Part shown: positions 11,771-24,361 of the stretch, in pieces | Position numbering within the stretch: the stretch's first letter is position 1 | Layout: the number at the start of each line of letters is the position of its first letter | From: Campylorhamphus procurvoides | Lineage: Eukaryota > Chordata > Aves > Passeriformes > Dendrocolaptidae | Length of the DNA stretch: 64,000 nucleotides | Assembly: GCA_013396655.1 (NCBI GenBank) | Contig: WBMV01002673.1 | Coordinates: 373,637 to 437,636, forward strand | Direction: 5' to 3' | Translations under genes and position numbers: made by a program | Notes under the pieces: generated by a model | Database searches by the model: none | What the model was told of the DNA's origin: nothing | The model's input: the letters and a program-made list of their open reading frames with translations, nothing else

Positions 11771-14700
11771 TGATGCAAACCTGGGCTTCAGCACAGGGCC
11801 CAACACCAGTCAGGATCTAATGAAACCCTGACAGACTGAAAGTGAGACAGCCTCCTGACTGTCCTGCTCCTTCCCTTTCAAATGAGGGGTAAAGGTTAGG
11901 GCAGAACAAAGACACACTGATGATTGGTAACAACTTAATATCTTTGTGCGGCTTTATCAGGCTTTTAAACTAATGACTAAAGCAACTTCACCTCTACAAA
12001 ATCAATCATCATGTCATAAAAGTCTAAAACACTACAAAATTGCTTGCCCCAGGGATATAGAGCATGTGTCATGTTTAAAGTGAACCTAATTCTGCTGGGA
12101 GTCCCTTTACTTTCATGTTCCTTGGAGATACTCAGAGATGAGGAGATACTTAGTAAGAGAATCCAGAATTTGTGCCTTCTCATTAAAAAAAATGATTCAA
12201 GTAATCCTTTAACTCACTTATCAGAGCTATGTGCTTATCAGAGAAGGAAACTCAATGACCTAAGTAATCTAACTGGGAATACACCAGTGGGAACAAGGCT
12301 GCAGTACTTGACAACACAACCTGGTTCTTCCCCAAGATGCTCAGCCTTCAACAGAAAGGCAAAGAAACTCCACATTTCTCAAATCCTCAAATCCACACAA
12401 GGGAAAGCAGGTGAAGGTGAGCATATGTAGTATTTAGTAGGTATAGTATTCCTGTTTAAGGGTGGGTGGGCAGAATCAGGACTGTGCTTCTCCAACAGGT
12501 GCCTGTAGGTACAGAACTCCTGGAATTTCACTGGGCAACTTTCACTTTCCTCATAATACTGCATTGTGTCAAGTGAGTTTGACATCAATATTACTCTGGA
12601 TTGCACTGGTAACATGATTTAGTGTTTGCCACTCAAAGATACAGAACTGAAAGATACAGAAGCTGGTTATCCATTTTTAAGAGGGAAATAGCTAGGACAT
12701 TTTAAGAAAATTACTTTCCTGATAGCAGGAAAGAGAAAAGTCCAATTAAAAATAAATACATTCCTAATTTAGGACTTGGCAGCTCTTTTCCCTGCCAGCA
12801 GAGAGAGAGAAAAAAAAAGTGTGATCAAAGCTTAACTTCCTAAGCTATTTAAACAAAATAACATCATATTCTCCTTCAAGGTTTTGTAACCCTGACTGGA
12901 TATTTATGTGACAATGCCTTCAACTACCATTACGAGCAGCTGTTGCAGACAACCAGGTGAGACCATCAGAGCTTTTGTCTATAGACAGGTGATATCTGGA
13001 CAGTGCTTTGAGTTTTCAGCTGTTTCTATTTCAATCCTGTTTGCAACCATACTAACCTTTTAACAGCAGGGCTCCTGCCAAGGGTGAATTACTTGCCAGA
13101 GGATCTTTTTTAAAGCTCAAATTTGATACAAGCCCTGGATCCCTTTTCCCCCCCTTTCACACAATATACAATTCCAGCCCCCTCCCTGTTCATAAACTTT
13201 CCAAGAACTGTATTGAGACAAAACGTAAACTGGCATATTTTCCATGCACTTCATGGAAATATCCCTAACCACTTTTGCAAGCAGCTGAAGATGTGCTTTT
13301 ATCTTGCTATGAAGTCATAAAGTTCAATTTACAACATTACAGTTGCTTCTATGGCAACAGATGGTGACATCAAACACAGGATCATGACTTCACTATAGGC
13401 TCAAGAAGGATTAGCTCTGCACTGAGGAAGTTAAGATCTAATACAAACAAATAGCTACAACAATTGCAAAGAGAATTTACAGTGGGATAGTTTACTCCCT
13501 TGTGTAAATGTTCTTCTTGTTTACTCCAGTAGGAAAATCCCTTTAAATCAACCAGCTGTTTGTAAATTAAGCACAAATGGATTAGCTTAAAACAAGTTCA
13601 GAGGTTTAAGATGGGGTTTGCACACATACCCAGTTATGACCACACTTGGGCCTATGACTTCCATTGACAATTAGAAAGAAAAGAGGCCAGAATGACAGTA
13701 TCACTCCCTTTCCATAACCTCAAGGACTTTCACCTGCCTTAAGCAGGTTATAGTATCAGTGCAGCATACTTGCATTTAATTTTGAGCACTGCTTGTTACC
13801 CCTGAAAACCTTGTGGAGGCAGTTATTTAATTACACAGTGTATTATCTTTCCTAAGAGAATCCTTGAATGGATGAATTCCCTGGCCTTTCACCTTTCTGT
13901 GACCAAAATGGGATCAAACAGAGGGGTCCCAGCTTGAAAGGCCCTCTAGAGACACCTATTTATTACTAATGTCCCTAGTTAGAGGCAGCCCTGGTGGGAC
14001 AGCACACATAATGAAAGAATCAGCTTCCACTGAAATAAAAAAAACAGATGGATCTTTTCAGGACACAGCTGAGTCTGATGGTGGGATATGGAAATCCACA
14101 TTGTGCAGCTGTTGCAAGGACTCCTGCAGGTGAGAGAAGAGACAAAAGCCTTACAGCAGCAGCACAGGAGGGAAACTGCCCCGTGGGAACCACCTTTACA
14201 AAAAGCTCTGAACCAATTCTGCTCATCTTTGCTGTGTTCCCAGGCACAGGCCCTCACTATGTTGATTCTGCTCTGTATGAACCCTGACATGCTGCACACA
14301 CGCTGAACTGTGTGACTGCTCAGGTACTGACTCGTTTTTTCATCACAGTAGGTGCCAAGTCGTTCAACAAGTGGCATTTAACTTTATGAGAGGTTTTCAA
14401 AGGAATTCTGCTGGACTGTGGCAGTTTTCACTGTGAAACAGTGCCAGTTTGGACAGCTTTGCTGCCTGCAGAAACACTGAGCTGGGCACTGTGAGCATCC
14501 CACCATCGCCAGGTCCTGCCTTGAGAGAACCACCATCAGGGGGTGTATAAAGGTAACTCTGCTTTCACACCCAGTCACTGTCATGTCTCTTTGCTGAGAT
14601 GCCAACTAGGGCATGAAATTCTGTTCCACTATCAGATTTTTCCTTAATACAGACACATCAGTTAGACTTCTAGTCCTGTTGCATAAAGCAGATTAGCAGA

Positions 14701-17700
14701 GTCCTTAAGGAAGGGAAGACTGAGCAGTTCTCTCCAGAATTAAAGTCAGGCAATAGTGAAGCATATATTAGCAGGGCAGCAGAGTCGTTTTAAACCTCAC
14801 CATCCATTTCAAACATTTGTAAGTTCTCTTCTTTTATTGTTAGAGGACTCAGCAGACTCTGTTGCACTATCCTTACCAGTGTTAATAAGCATTAGCTTAC
14901 AGTAAGGAACCCACCTAGGTGAATACATTCATTTTGCATATGCAAAGTTAATACAACATCAAAGCAAACCAGGAAACCAATAGCATGAGGGGCACTATGG
15001 ATACTGATGTAGTGGGACATGTTCATTTCCAAGCACATTTAGTTTGAGGTTACAGATTTTTTGACCTTCTTCCACACATAATTACATGATAATGAGAAAT
15101 CTTTCAGACTCTGTCACTTGTAGTTTTCTTTTCCTGTTGCTTCTCAGTTCCAGTCAACTTCCCTGGTGTTCCTGCTGAGCTCAGCTCCTCTCTCAGTAAC
15201 ATTATTAGATACTGTCTCCTCTCCAAATACTTCTAAAAGGAAGACAAAAGCTTTTCATTCCAAAAAAACTTGGCCTAAACCCATTTTTAACCTTAAAACA
15301 ATAATCATCTAGTGAAATAAATGACTGAAAGAGAGGGAATAAAAACAGAAAGGCAGAAAACCTCGATGCTGCAGACACTTGAATGCCATTTAAATCCTGT
15401 GCCTCACCAACAAGAAGCAAAGCATGGTGATAATACACTCCCTGCACCCCTCCTTGCCTGTTCAGGTATCCAACAGGGCACTCTGTGTGATATCCACAGG
15501 AGACTGCTCTGCCTGAAGGATGTGGTAATTCCTATTCGTGCAGACCCACAGAGCAGAGGAATGGTTCCATCTGACACTGCCTTGGAGACCAGAAAGAGCA
15601 AAGAGACTCCAGAAGCAAGTGTGCTCCAGTGGTGTGAAGGGAGACGAGGAGATGTATGTATGTGAATCTTTTAGCAATTAGCCCAGGCAACAAGTGGAAT
15701 AGCCACCAAGCACACAACTAACAGATGCTGAAGGCACCTATAGAAAGAACCAACTTGCAGAAAAACATTTTGTGACATCTGTGAGACCTAGAAACATTAA
15801 AACTAACATGTAGGTGTTGCCCAAATGGTGGGCAGGTTCTGGGATGAGCTGTGTGTAGGAGTCTCCGGTCCAGTTCATCTCTAGGTCTGAAGAGGAGGAG
15901 GAGGATCGCTCCTTTCCCACCAAACAGAAAAGCAGGAAAACTGACAGCTCCTGCACAGAAAGGGAGGAGTGGTGAGGGACAAACTCTTCTGGGGGAGGCT
16001 ACAGAAATACATACTAACCCTCCTTCCTAAGAGAAATCAATCCCAAGCTGTTAGAGCAGAGAGTCCAGCATTTCACCCATAAGGATGCTGCTGCTGAGTA
16101 ATGGTCAGTAGCAGTGTTGCTCTGACTGGGTTTAAACACACACTCATAAAAATTATAAGGGTGGTTTGTGGCCTTTGGGCTTGCTTAAAAAGACATGTTT
16201 AAGATCCAAATTCTTTCAGCCTTTCTATAACAGCTCTTAAAATGAATCAGGTGCCTGCATTTGACCCAGTTCTACTCACCATCCCCAAAAAAAGCAATGC
16301 TTCCACCGAGTCCTGACCAGCAGATGAACCCAGGGCTGAGGCTTGTTGGATCCACCTCATACAACACTGCCTATTGGAGTGACCTCCAGAGGCTCTGATC
16401 CTCATTTATATTTCATATTTCACAGATGTTTCCCCCCCAGCTTTTGCTGCCTTGTTTTAATGCATCACTGGGTCTCTGTACAACCCCCACTTAAATATAT
16501 CTTACTTTTTGTGGTAAGAAAGCAACAAGGTGAAAAGCAAAACTGAAAGGCCTGACAGTCCCAGCTTCCCACTGACATACTCCCTGGTTTATGTCAAAAA
16601 CCAGGGGCTGTAAAGTGACAAGAAAGCAGCAGAGAGCAGAGGGTGCACAGAATAATTTAAAAGGCAGCAGTGACATGACAACCTTCAGCAGGCCACAGTC
16701 AGTGTTTGTCAGGCTAGGAGGGTAGGATTTCATTAATGTGCATTTCATTAAGAAAAAAATAATACTCAGAAACTATTAAGGGGTCCCGTGTGGTTGATTC
16801 ACCACATTTAATTTATCTCTTTCCTCTCCAGTGACGAATCCACCCCCTACTTTCTTACAAATGATGACTTGTGGGTCTTAACCTTACATGTGAAGATACA
16901 TTTGACCCATTAGTTACCCTATTTAATGGCTTTTGTTAACTTACAGTGAAGAGCTTGAGCCATGGTTTTACACTGAGGCTCCATGAGAGCCTCCCGAGAG
17001 GCAGATGGTGCCATAAAAACACCTTCCCCTACCCTATTTATTCCACTTCTGGTGTGTAATTGACATTCATTCTTTATGCACCATTTTCCAGGCACCACAC
17101 TGTCCCCACAGGTCTCAAGCTGGGGCAGGGAGTATCTGAAACACTGGTCATGAGGAATACCTCGGGCAGTGTGTGTGTTTGAAGCTGCTGTTACTGGCCC
17201 ATTTCTTGGGAAGTACGTCCCAAACATCAAAACCCAGATTTCAAATGCAAAAGCCTCACTGAATATGTAAAAATTCTCTTTGCATTTTGGGAATTAGAAA
17301 TGAAATAAAAGACAGAAACTACTTCATCTAAAATACAGCCTTGATGCTACAGTGCCTTCTATGTCTGTTTTAATTTTTTAAGCTTCCTATTTTTGTTGCC
17401 CAGAACCAGTTTCCCCACAAAGTGTATGTATTTTCCCCTTCCAGAAAGAATTGCAGGAAAGATAATAAATCCTGACTGTTGGCTACAGGAGAGGATTTCC
17501 CAGTAAGCTGCAAAGTTCACAACCTTCAAAATTCATCTCTTAGGAGTGATAGATGACTCAGAAATAACATCTGCAGAATTAAGGAATGGAAAAAAACCCG
17601 AACACAAGCAAATCTCTCTTTCACATTACTTTTCTGAAAGAAACTGGAAGGCTAAAGGAGAAAAGAACCCAGAAATCCCAAGTACTCAGTACCGAGGAAC

Positions 17701-20174
17701 TGTCAAGAGGCAACATATATATTCATTAATAACAATAATAATGACCAATCTCTTTAGATATCCTGTCTCATATTCACTGAGTAAGATCTCTGCAGAAAAG
17801 GTTTCCAAGTCTGGTCTGTTTGATTTTCAGAAGGAAAGGAGAGCATTGTGACTTGCTGGTGACACATCTATGTTACAGAGCAACATTAATTCCATTGCTG
17901 CTTAGCACCAGTAGAACACCAGTTATCCCTTGGTGCCATGGCTGCAAAGCCCAGAGAACGGCTGGCTGAGAAGGGGCTGGAGGCAAGATCCTGCCCACCA
18001 GTCTCCCTTGCTGAGCTCTCCTACTATGACATGTACAGCAATGAGCTTTTACAGATTTTGCTTTGGATCTGCTTCAAACACTCACGCCGTCTCTCTACAG
18101 GAGAAAAAAGATTACGTGGGAGTGTAAGAAGGACAAATCTGGTGCTAAAAGTAACAGAAACTGAACAAATGGTATTTCAACACTTCAAAATAAATGGAGG
18201 TCTTTCTCTAAAAACTGTGGAAAAGATAAAAGAAAATAAAATATACAGGATAACTGATAGAAGGTAGTGATCATGAAATATAGAGGGAACTACTGAAAAG
18301 AGACATTGGCTCAAATTTTCAGTTGAATCTGTTCCAAGAAACTACGTTTCTTTGATCACTGTAGCCACGGTCAATTCTGCTGCCCTCCTTGTTTCACATG
18401 GGAACACCATCCTGTGTGCATCCTTCCTCACTTCCCAGCACAGGCATTGTGGGAGAGTCAGCACTGCCACCAAGGCATTGAAAAGTGTCCCAGAGGAAGA
18501 GGGGACCGCACTAATTTGCCTCTGGGACCTTCTCAAAATGGAGACTGGAGGAAAAGCCTGCATTCCTTCAATGCTCAGGTAACATGTTCTGCAGGTACCT
18601 GGGAGTGTCGCTGCCAAAAACCTCAACGACCCAATCAACAGTCCACAGACTGACTGCAAGCAACCCCATCAGCTGATGGGATCTGTGTCAGGTCTACAAG
18701 ATGCCCTTGGCTGCCTCCCAAATTACAGAATAACCCACTCCACAGAACCTGTCAGCAGCAGAGTCCCAGGGGACCACGGACTGATAGGACCAAACTGCTG
18801 CCTGCAGTTAATGTAACCCCACAGCTTCAATGAAAGATTTTCCTGTGTACCTAGACCAGACACCAGTCTGAACACGCAAGTCCCAGAATGTCAGGCTAAG
18901 AATCTCTTTCATAGTACAAAAATCAGTGATGACTGCCCCAGATGAAGAACACAACAGCTCATCCTGGAAAGTCACTCTGTCCAAAGTGGTGGATTTCTAC
19001 AATTACCTGGCAGCTGAATGTCCACAGGTGGGCAGACACGTTCACAGACCCTGCCCATGTCATGACTGCCAAGAGCCCTGTGCTTGTCCTGGCTTCCCCT
19101 TGCTTCCAGGTTGCAGAGCCAGCCTGGACCCTGCAGATGCAGTGCTGCAGGTACAGCTGTGGCAGGTGCAGAGCCATGGCAGAGCGCTCATTTGGAAGGC
19201 TCAGAGCTAGGCAGAGATTAATGACCCGCAATGACAGCGCAATCATCAGCAGAGGTATCATCATCTCTGCCTCTTTGCTGCACACCATTTATAAAAGCCA
19301 GAGCAAGGTATTTAATAGCACCTGGGCTCAAAAGGCCATGACATTTGCAGTGCAGCTGGAATGACAAGCCATACCTGGGGCTGTGATTTACCTGCCTGCT
19401 GCTGGCACCAGTGACCCGAACTGGAGTGTATGCTCTTTGCATGACTGCAGAGGGAGATGGAAAGTACCAAGGCCTGAAACAAAATGCATTCAGCATCTGT
19501 AGTTTTAAGAACCATTATTTGTGATCTTGAGGTCAGATTTCACCTTTTCTATAAAGGCAAGCTTTCTCACCCCTTTTGCTACAATCTGTTTTGGTTCATA
19601 TAAACTTGTGAGAGGAAGTTCAATAATTTGTGAAGCAGTGATGTATAGAGAATGCGCTGCAGGCTACTAATAGGTTATTAATAGAGCAAAAATTGCTGCA
19701 GATTAGAGCACATAAGCATGCTGCCTAATTGCAAAGCAAAATGTCTATCACACTAAATAGGTGGCACATGAATTGAAACATGTGTCCTGAAATCTTGGTT
19801 TATTTTGCACCACTTACTGACTCTGTGTCATGGTAATCCATAGAAGGCGTTGTGCAACAGTGGGGAAATTCAATGAGAGGGTTTTAAAGAAGAGGTAACA
19901 TCCTAATAACATAATCCTGCTCCTATTCTGTCAGGTAAGCTGGAGTCTTGGAGACTCTGGAAAGGTGTTTTATGCTAAGCAAACATTTGACATTTCCCCC
20001 TGCTCTGCAAAAATTAAAACCAAACCAAAACTAAGAGATGGATTCAGGTCACTACTGATTAAGCCCACCAGAACTGTGCTTAAAGACCCTGAAGAGACCC
20101 TGCTAACAAGAGAGATTCAACTCTACCTTAAACTTTATTGATAACACATTTTCCCAAACAATCCATAAACTCTA
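11771..20174. other. Long non-coding stretch
   Basis: No gene, RNA gene or transposon is recognised. The longest frames are about 128-140 codons (12044-12430, 13979-14377 minus, 18942-19364). Each overlaps competing frames and shows no domain, signal peptide or repeat structure that I recognise. Lengths of this order are expected by chance in DNA of this composition. AT-rich homeobox-like words around 19660-19760 could mark a conserved non-coding element, but this cannot be judged without alignment. Confidence 0.5.
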
Positions 20175-20300
20175 AGCCAATTCCCCCACAGCCCCCTCTA
20201 GGAACCTATTCCAGTATCTAAATTCACAACTTTTTCTAGTATAAGCACAAGTTCCCTGGCTGAAATTTAAAACCACTCATTCTCGGGTCATGTTTGCCCA
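20175..20300 (-). mobile_element. Old CR1 LINE fragment, minus orientation
   Basis: On the plus strand the segment reads as the complement of an old CR1 subfamily. It has a CCACAGCCCCCTCTAGGAAC block (20187-20206), then CTATTCCAGTATCTAAATTC, then CACAACTTTTTCTAGTATAA, and finally CTGAAATTTAAAACCACTCA. These follow the order of the familiar reverse-complement CR1 pattern (dressing of damaged 'first line split / cc-agtgctt / tttttcct / gcaatttaa-cccatt' blocks). Divergence is high, so the exact limits are uncertain. Confidence 0.65.
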
Positions 20301-20583
20301 GTACTAGAACATGCAACACCAGCCCCTCACAGCACCAGCAAAGGCTGCAGTGATGGAGCTGTTGTCAGGGGATGGCCTGCACATTACCTCTCCTTCATCC
20401 CAGCCCTTCCCTGTTTGTCTCCTCCTTGAATGAGATGACAAGTTTAAGCTGAAGCAGTCATTAATTACGTGCTCTGGTTTGAAGCTAGCACAACACAGGA
20501 GCTAAAATAATCATGGCTTTTCAGAGCTACTATGGTACAAATGATGCACAGCCCCCTTCAGAGCTATCTCCTGGCCAAATGTT

Positions 20584-20624
20584 CCTTCTTTTTTTTTTTT
20601 CTATTTTTTTCTTTTTCCCCACCC
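20584..20624. repeat. Polypyrimidine tract
   Basis: A T/C-only run lies on the plus strand (long T-runs then CCCCACCCC). It is simple-sequence DNA. It resembles a splice-acceptor tract, but no AG follows at a suitable distance with an open exon. Confidence 0.8.
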
Positions 20625-22790
20625 CTGAGCAGGGCTAGGAGGCCCCAGGATGGGTTTAGGCACAACTGCTCTGCAACAACATGACACTAGGCAGCATGAC
20701 TGATGACCTCTTTAATCTGGTGCCTTGCCAGACTGGCACCCAGCTCCTCAGAAATCCTCCACACAAGGGACAGGCAGCAATAGGATCCTTCAGCTCTTCT
20801 AAAAGGAATATCTTTTATTTAATAATATTTTTATTTAATTATTTAATAATAATAGTAGCTTCTACTCTTCCTGACTACCCTGTTCACAGGAGCTACAGAT
20901 CTTTTTCCTTTCTCCCTGGCACTGACTCCTAGAACTGTTGATACACAATGGGTATTCAACGGGGCTGCCACAGAACAGTGTTTCAAATGACAGAAGCTGG
21001 CTGTGCTGGATCCCCCTTCTCTCCCTATGCTCACAAGAAGCCAACCCACAGTCCCTGCCTGCACAGCAGCTTCTGAGAAACATGCTCCAAAGAGGCTTTC
21101 CAACAGAGCATACAACAACAGGTAATAAGCTGGAGCTGTCCAGAAAGTCCAAGTAATGAAATATTGTTCATTAAATGCTGCAAGAAAACGTGGGAACACA
21201 AATTTAACATGCTATGTCTTCTTGGCAGTAGCTGGGGAATGTGGGACCATGTGGACAGTGGAGACAAATGAGCAGAATCTGCTGCCACTGACTGAGTGGA
21301 AAATGCCACGATGGTGTGTGGCACAGCACTCAGCTTTGCTGAAGCAAGTAAGGTCCCTGCAGAAGCACCGCTGTGCAAATCCACACAGGTAGCAATACAT
21401 TTTTCCAGGCACCAGTGTATGTGTTGGGTCCTAGCTGGCAAACCTGATGTGGTGAAGACAAAGCACTTCTGGTTTTGCTGTTTCCCTGAGCACAGTGGGA
21501 CAGATGTGGTTAGTGCTGCACCTTCTGCAGAAAACTTTTTAGTTGGAGCAACTATCTCTGAAAAGAACTGTAGCAATGCTCAGAGAGCTGCTGAGAGTCA
21601 CTTGTTCCCCTGCAGTCAGCTCATATTTGGTTTCCCAGTGGCACTGGTACAGAGAGACAGAGTATCCCATTTGTCCCTTGCAAGAGGCCATGGGCTCTGG
21701 AGCAGAGCTTCCCTCTGCTCTGGTCCTGCCTCAGCCTTGTGCCCCTGTGGGCACAGACACATGGGGACACATCAGCTGGCACAGTAAGCACCTTGCCAGC
21801 TCTGGGGCAGCCTGGCCATCTGTTTCTGTGAGCAGCCACTCTGCTGATGGGCTGGGACTCCTGCAACAGGAATTCTAAGCTGGTCTGTCCTGGTTTGCTC
21901 ACAGAGACAAGTCAGGAGCCTGGCCCCTGAGGAGTATTTTCCTTTTCAGTTCTTCTTTCCCCACCTTGCAGCCTCCCAGAATTTAGCAGGAAAACTGGCT
22001 AGCACTGCTGTCCACAAAGATCACAATGTTAAATCCACAAAGTATCTGTTTCCTGCATAAGAAATCTAGCAGGTAGATTGCCCTCTGTATTTCAGCATAT
22101 GGGATCCCACATATGCATGGGGGCTTTGTATAGATGCAAATAAAGCAATATTTCTCACACATAAATACTCCTGAAGCAAAGTCAGTTTATGCATCCTTAT
22201 TCTCCAATTCCAATTATGCCTCATTTGTATCAGTGGAAATCCACTGTGGCTCAGTGAAGGCAGTAACTACTCTATTACATCATGCAAGAGTAGAATGTTG
22301 TCCTGGAATGTTAGTGCCTCTACATTCTGTACTTTTCTTACAAAAAAATTCCATTATAAACTCACACAGTGATCACAATTAAAGCTGCTCTTGCCAGGAG
22401 CTTACCAGTACCTAAGTCAGTTCCCCAACCATGGCAAGTGCTTCACTTGTCTCAGTCCTATTACTCTGAATGTTTTATCTAGACACTGTCCTGGCCCCAG
22501 CAGGGAGCTCCCCTTCACTGGATGCAGTGTCACAAAGAGCCTGTGAGTCCCCTTCCCTCCCAGACCTGGAGCTGAAGGGACCCAGAGGGTGCAGCCTCAC
22601 AGCTCAGCCCACGGAACAGTAACATGACAGATGGCAAAAAGTGCTTCCTAACTGTGTGATGTACAGAAAGGGAGAGAGAGGGATAAAAAAAAAACCCCAG
22701 AACAAAACAAAACTCCTTTAGAGCATGTACACTCACCTACATGGCATTGAATGGGGAAACACGTGCAGGTCAGCAGACATCAGGGAAACA
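20625..22790. other. Non-coding region with overlapping long frames on both strands
   Basis: An AT-rich run sits at about 20812-20854. From 20840 to 21900 the local stop-codon density is low on both strands: a 181-codon frame on the minus strand (21031-21576) overlaps a 163-codon frame on the plus strand (21296-21787) and others. None of the translations shows a recognisable domain. I treat them as chance frames in a locally GC-richer segment, with the reservation noted among the findings. Confidence 0.45.
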
Positions 22791-22791
22791 T

Positions 22792-22820
22792 GAAAAAAAG
22801 AAAAAAAAAAGAAGAGGGAA
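22792..22820. repeat. A/G-rich purine tract
   Basis: An A-rich purine run with interspersed G, low complexity. No transposon tail or target-site duplication that would link it to a retroposed sequence is evident. Confidence 0.75.
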
Positions 22821-24321
22821 CAAATTAGTTGCAATTAGTTACCTTGATGATAGGAGCAGAGTGCACCCAAAACAAATCAGACCCAATCTTTATTTGGGTG
22901 AGCAAAGTTTACCTAATTAATTCTACTCCAGTGCTGCCTTTTTGCTATGTGCTGCTTTAGCAGCAGTACGATGCATGCAGATGAGTCAACACAAAAAGCA
23001 GAGAATTCAAAGCAAACCTTTAGTGCACTATGGATGGAGCACAACTCCACCTGCAAGACTCTCTGAGAGAGGCTGCCCCCCCACAGCTCTTTGTGCACAG
23101 ACCCAGCACAGGTGGCTTGGGCAGACACGGGCCAGACCTTGCCTTCAGATCTCACTGACTTTGGTTAAGCAATTTGAAGAACTTGATTCCTATTGAGCCC
23201 ATTAATTCTTAGCTGTGCTAAGCCTGGAGCAAATTGCAAGAGCAGATAATCATCAGGGGGAAAAAAAACTACTTTAGGAGGAAAGGAAAAAAGGCAGGAA
23301 TATGAGTAATCTTGAAAAAATATTTTGCACTGTGGGTTTTTTTCTTATCGAGGCTCCTGTTACAATAATATTTATTTAATGCAACATAACTTTATTCTTT
23401 CCTCCTGTTGCATGACAGAAGTTTTAGTTCCTAACAAAGATTTTGTAGGGGAGCAGCCCAGCACTCACTTCCACTAGCTGCAGTAACTCACAAGAACCTT
23501 AATTTCTGTTGCAAACTACATTAACAGGTAAAAAAAGATGTGTTTTATTAACTTCAACTACAGAAAGTTTCACTTCAACTGAATCTACCTTTGTGCTTTC
23601 TTTCCCTAAATCAGAGATGGACATTTCCAACAACCAGATGATCATACCATGGCTCCCCAATGCCTTCTTTTCCAGAGCCTTTCATTTTCATCTTCTGATC
23701 CCTGCCAAAACTTACTATGATTTTGCCATTGCTTTCGAACAAAACTTCCTTGTAAATTCTCTGTTAGCTCAAACTAAATCATCCTTGTTTAAAAAATGGC
23801 CACCAACTCTCACCATGTTCATCCAGCCCTTCTGTGGATGGAGGAGGATCATCTATCTTGTTCATTTTCAGAATAGAGGCAGCAGAGGAGGGGATTGTGA
23901 GCCAAATCCAAAACAAGCAATGCTAAGTAAAGCCTTTGTACTGTGGGCAATATAGAAACACAGCCACCTACAGAAGGCTCTGCCAAAGGACAGCCACACT
24001 GGTGGCACACTGGGCAAACTCAAAGACAAACGCACAGGGAATTACAAAATATGGCAGGAACTGAATCTAATTCAGGAAATCTCTTGAGCTAAAATAGCTG
24101 GAGACCAGGAAAGTTTCCTCAGGGGAAGTAGCATACACACTTGACTTGTTTCAGTTATCTGTAGAGATCTCTTTCTGACCAGAACTAGAGACATATTAGG
24201 ATGGGCTTTTAATCTGACCCAGAATAGCTGTATCCTAGCAAAGGTTGCATCCTGGCTGTTCTCCAGGCAGGCTCTCTATGGCTAGAAATCAGAGAAGGTT
24301 CTCCTAAGGACACAAGGTGCC
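22821..24321. other. Non-coding DNA
   Basis: No recognisable gene. The 148-codon frame at 23509-23955 on the plus strand has an unremarkable translation and no coding signature I can point to. Confidence 0.5.
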
Positions 24322-24361
24322 AAGGAAAAAAAAGGAGAAAAAAAAAAAGAGGAAAGAAGAA
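24322..24361. repeat. Poly-purine tract (A-rich with GG/GAG)
   Basis: About 40 consecutive purines on the plus strand. Such tracts are candidates for triplex or length-variable DNA. No gene context is seen. Confidence 0.8.

Noticed and set aside
19288..19298. TATAAAAG-like word
   Set aside because: Isolated TATA-like words are expected in AT-rich DNA, and no start-site context or gene follows.
20584..20640. Polypyrimidine tract as a splice acceptor
   Set aside because: The run ends in CCCCACCCCTGAGCAG without a convincing open exon and donor downstream.
21031..21576. 181-codon minus-strand frame
   Set aside because: No domain is recognised, long frames compete on the other strand, and the length is attainable by chance in 64 kb of this composition.
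23509..23955. 148-codon plus-strand frame
   Set aside because: Translation looks random and nothing supports translation.
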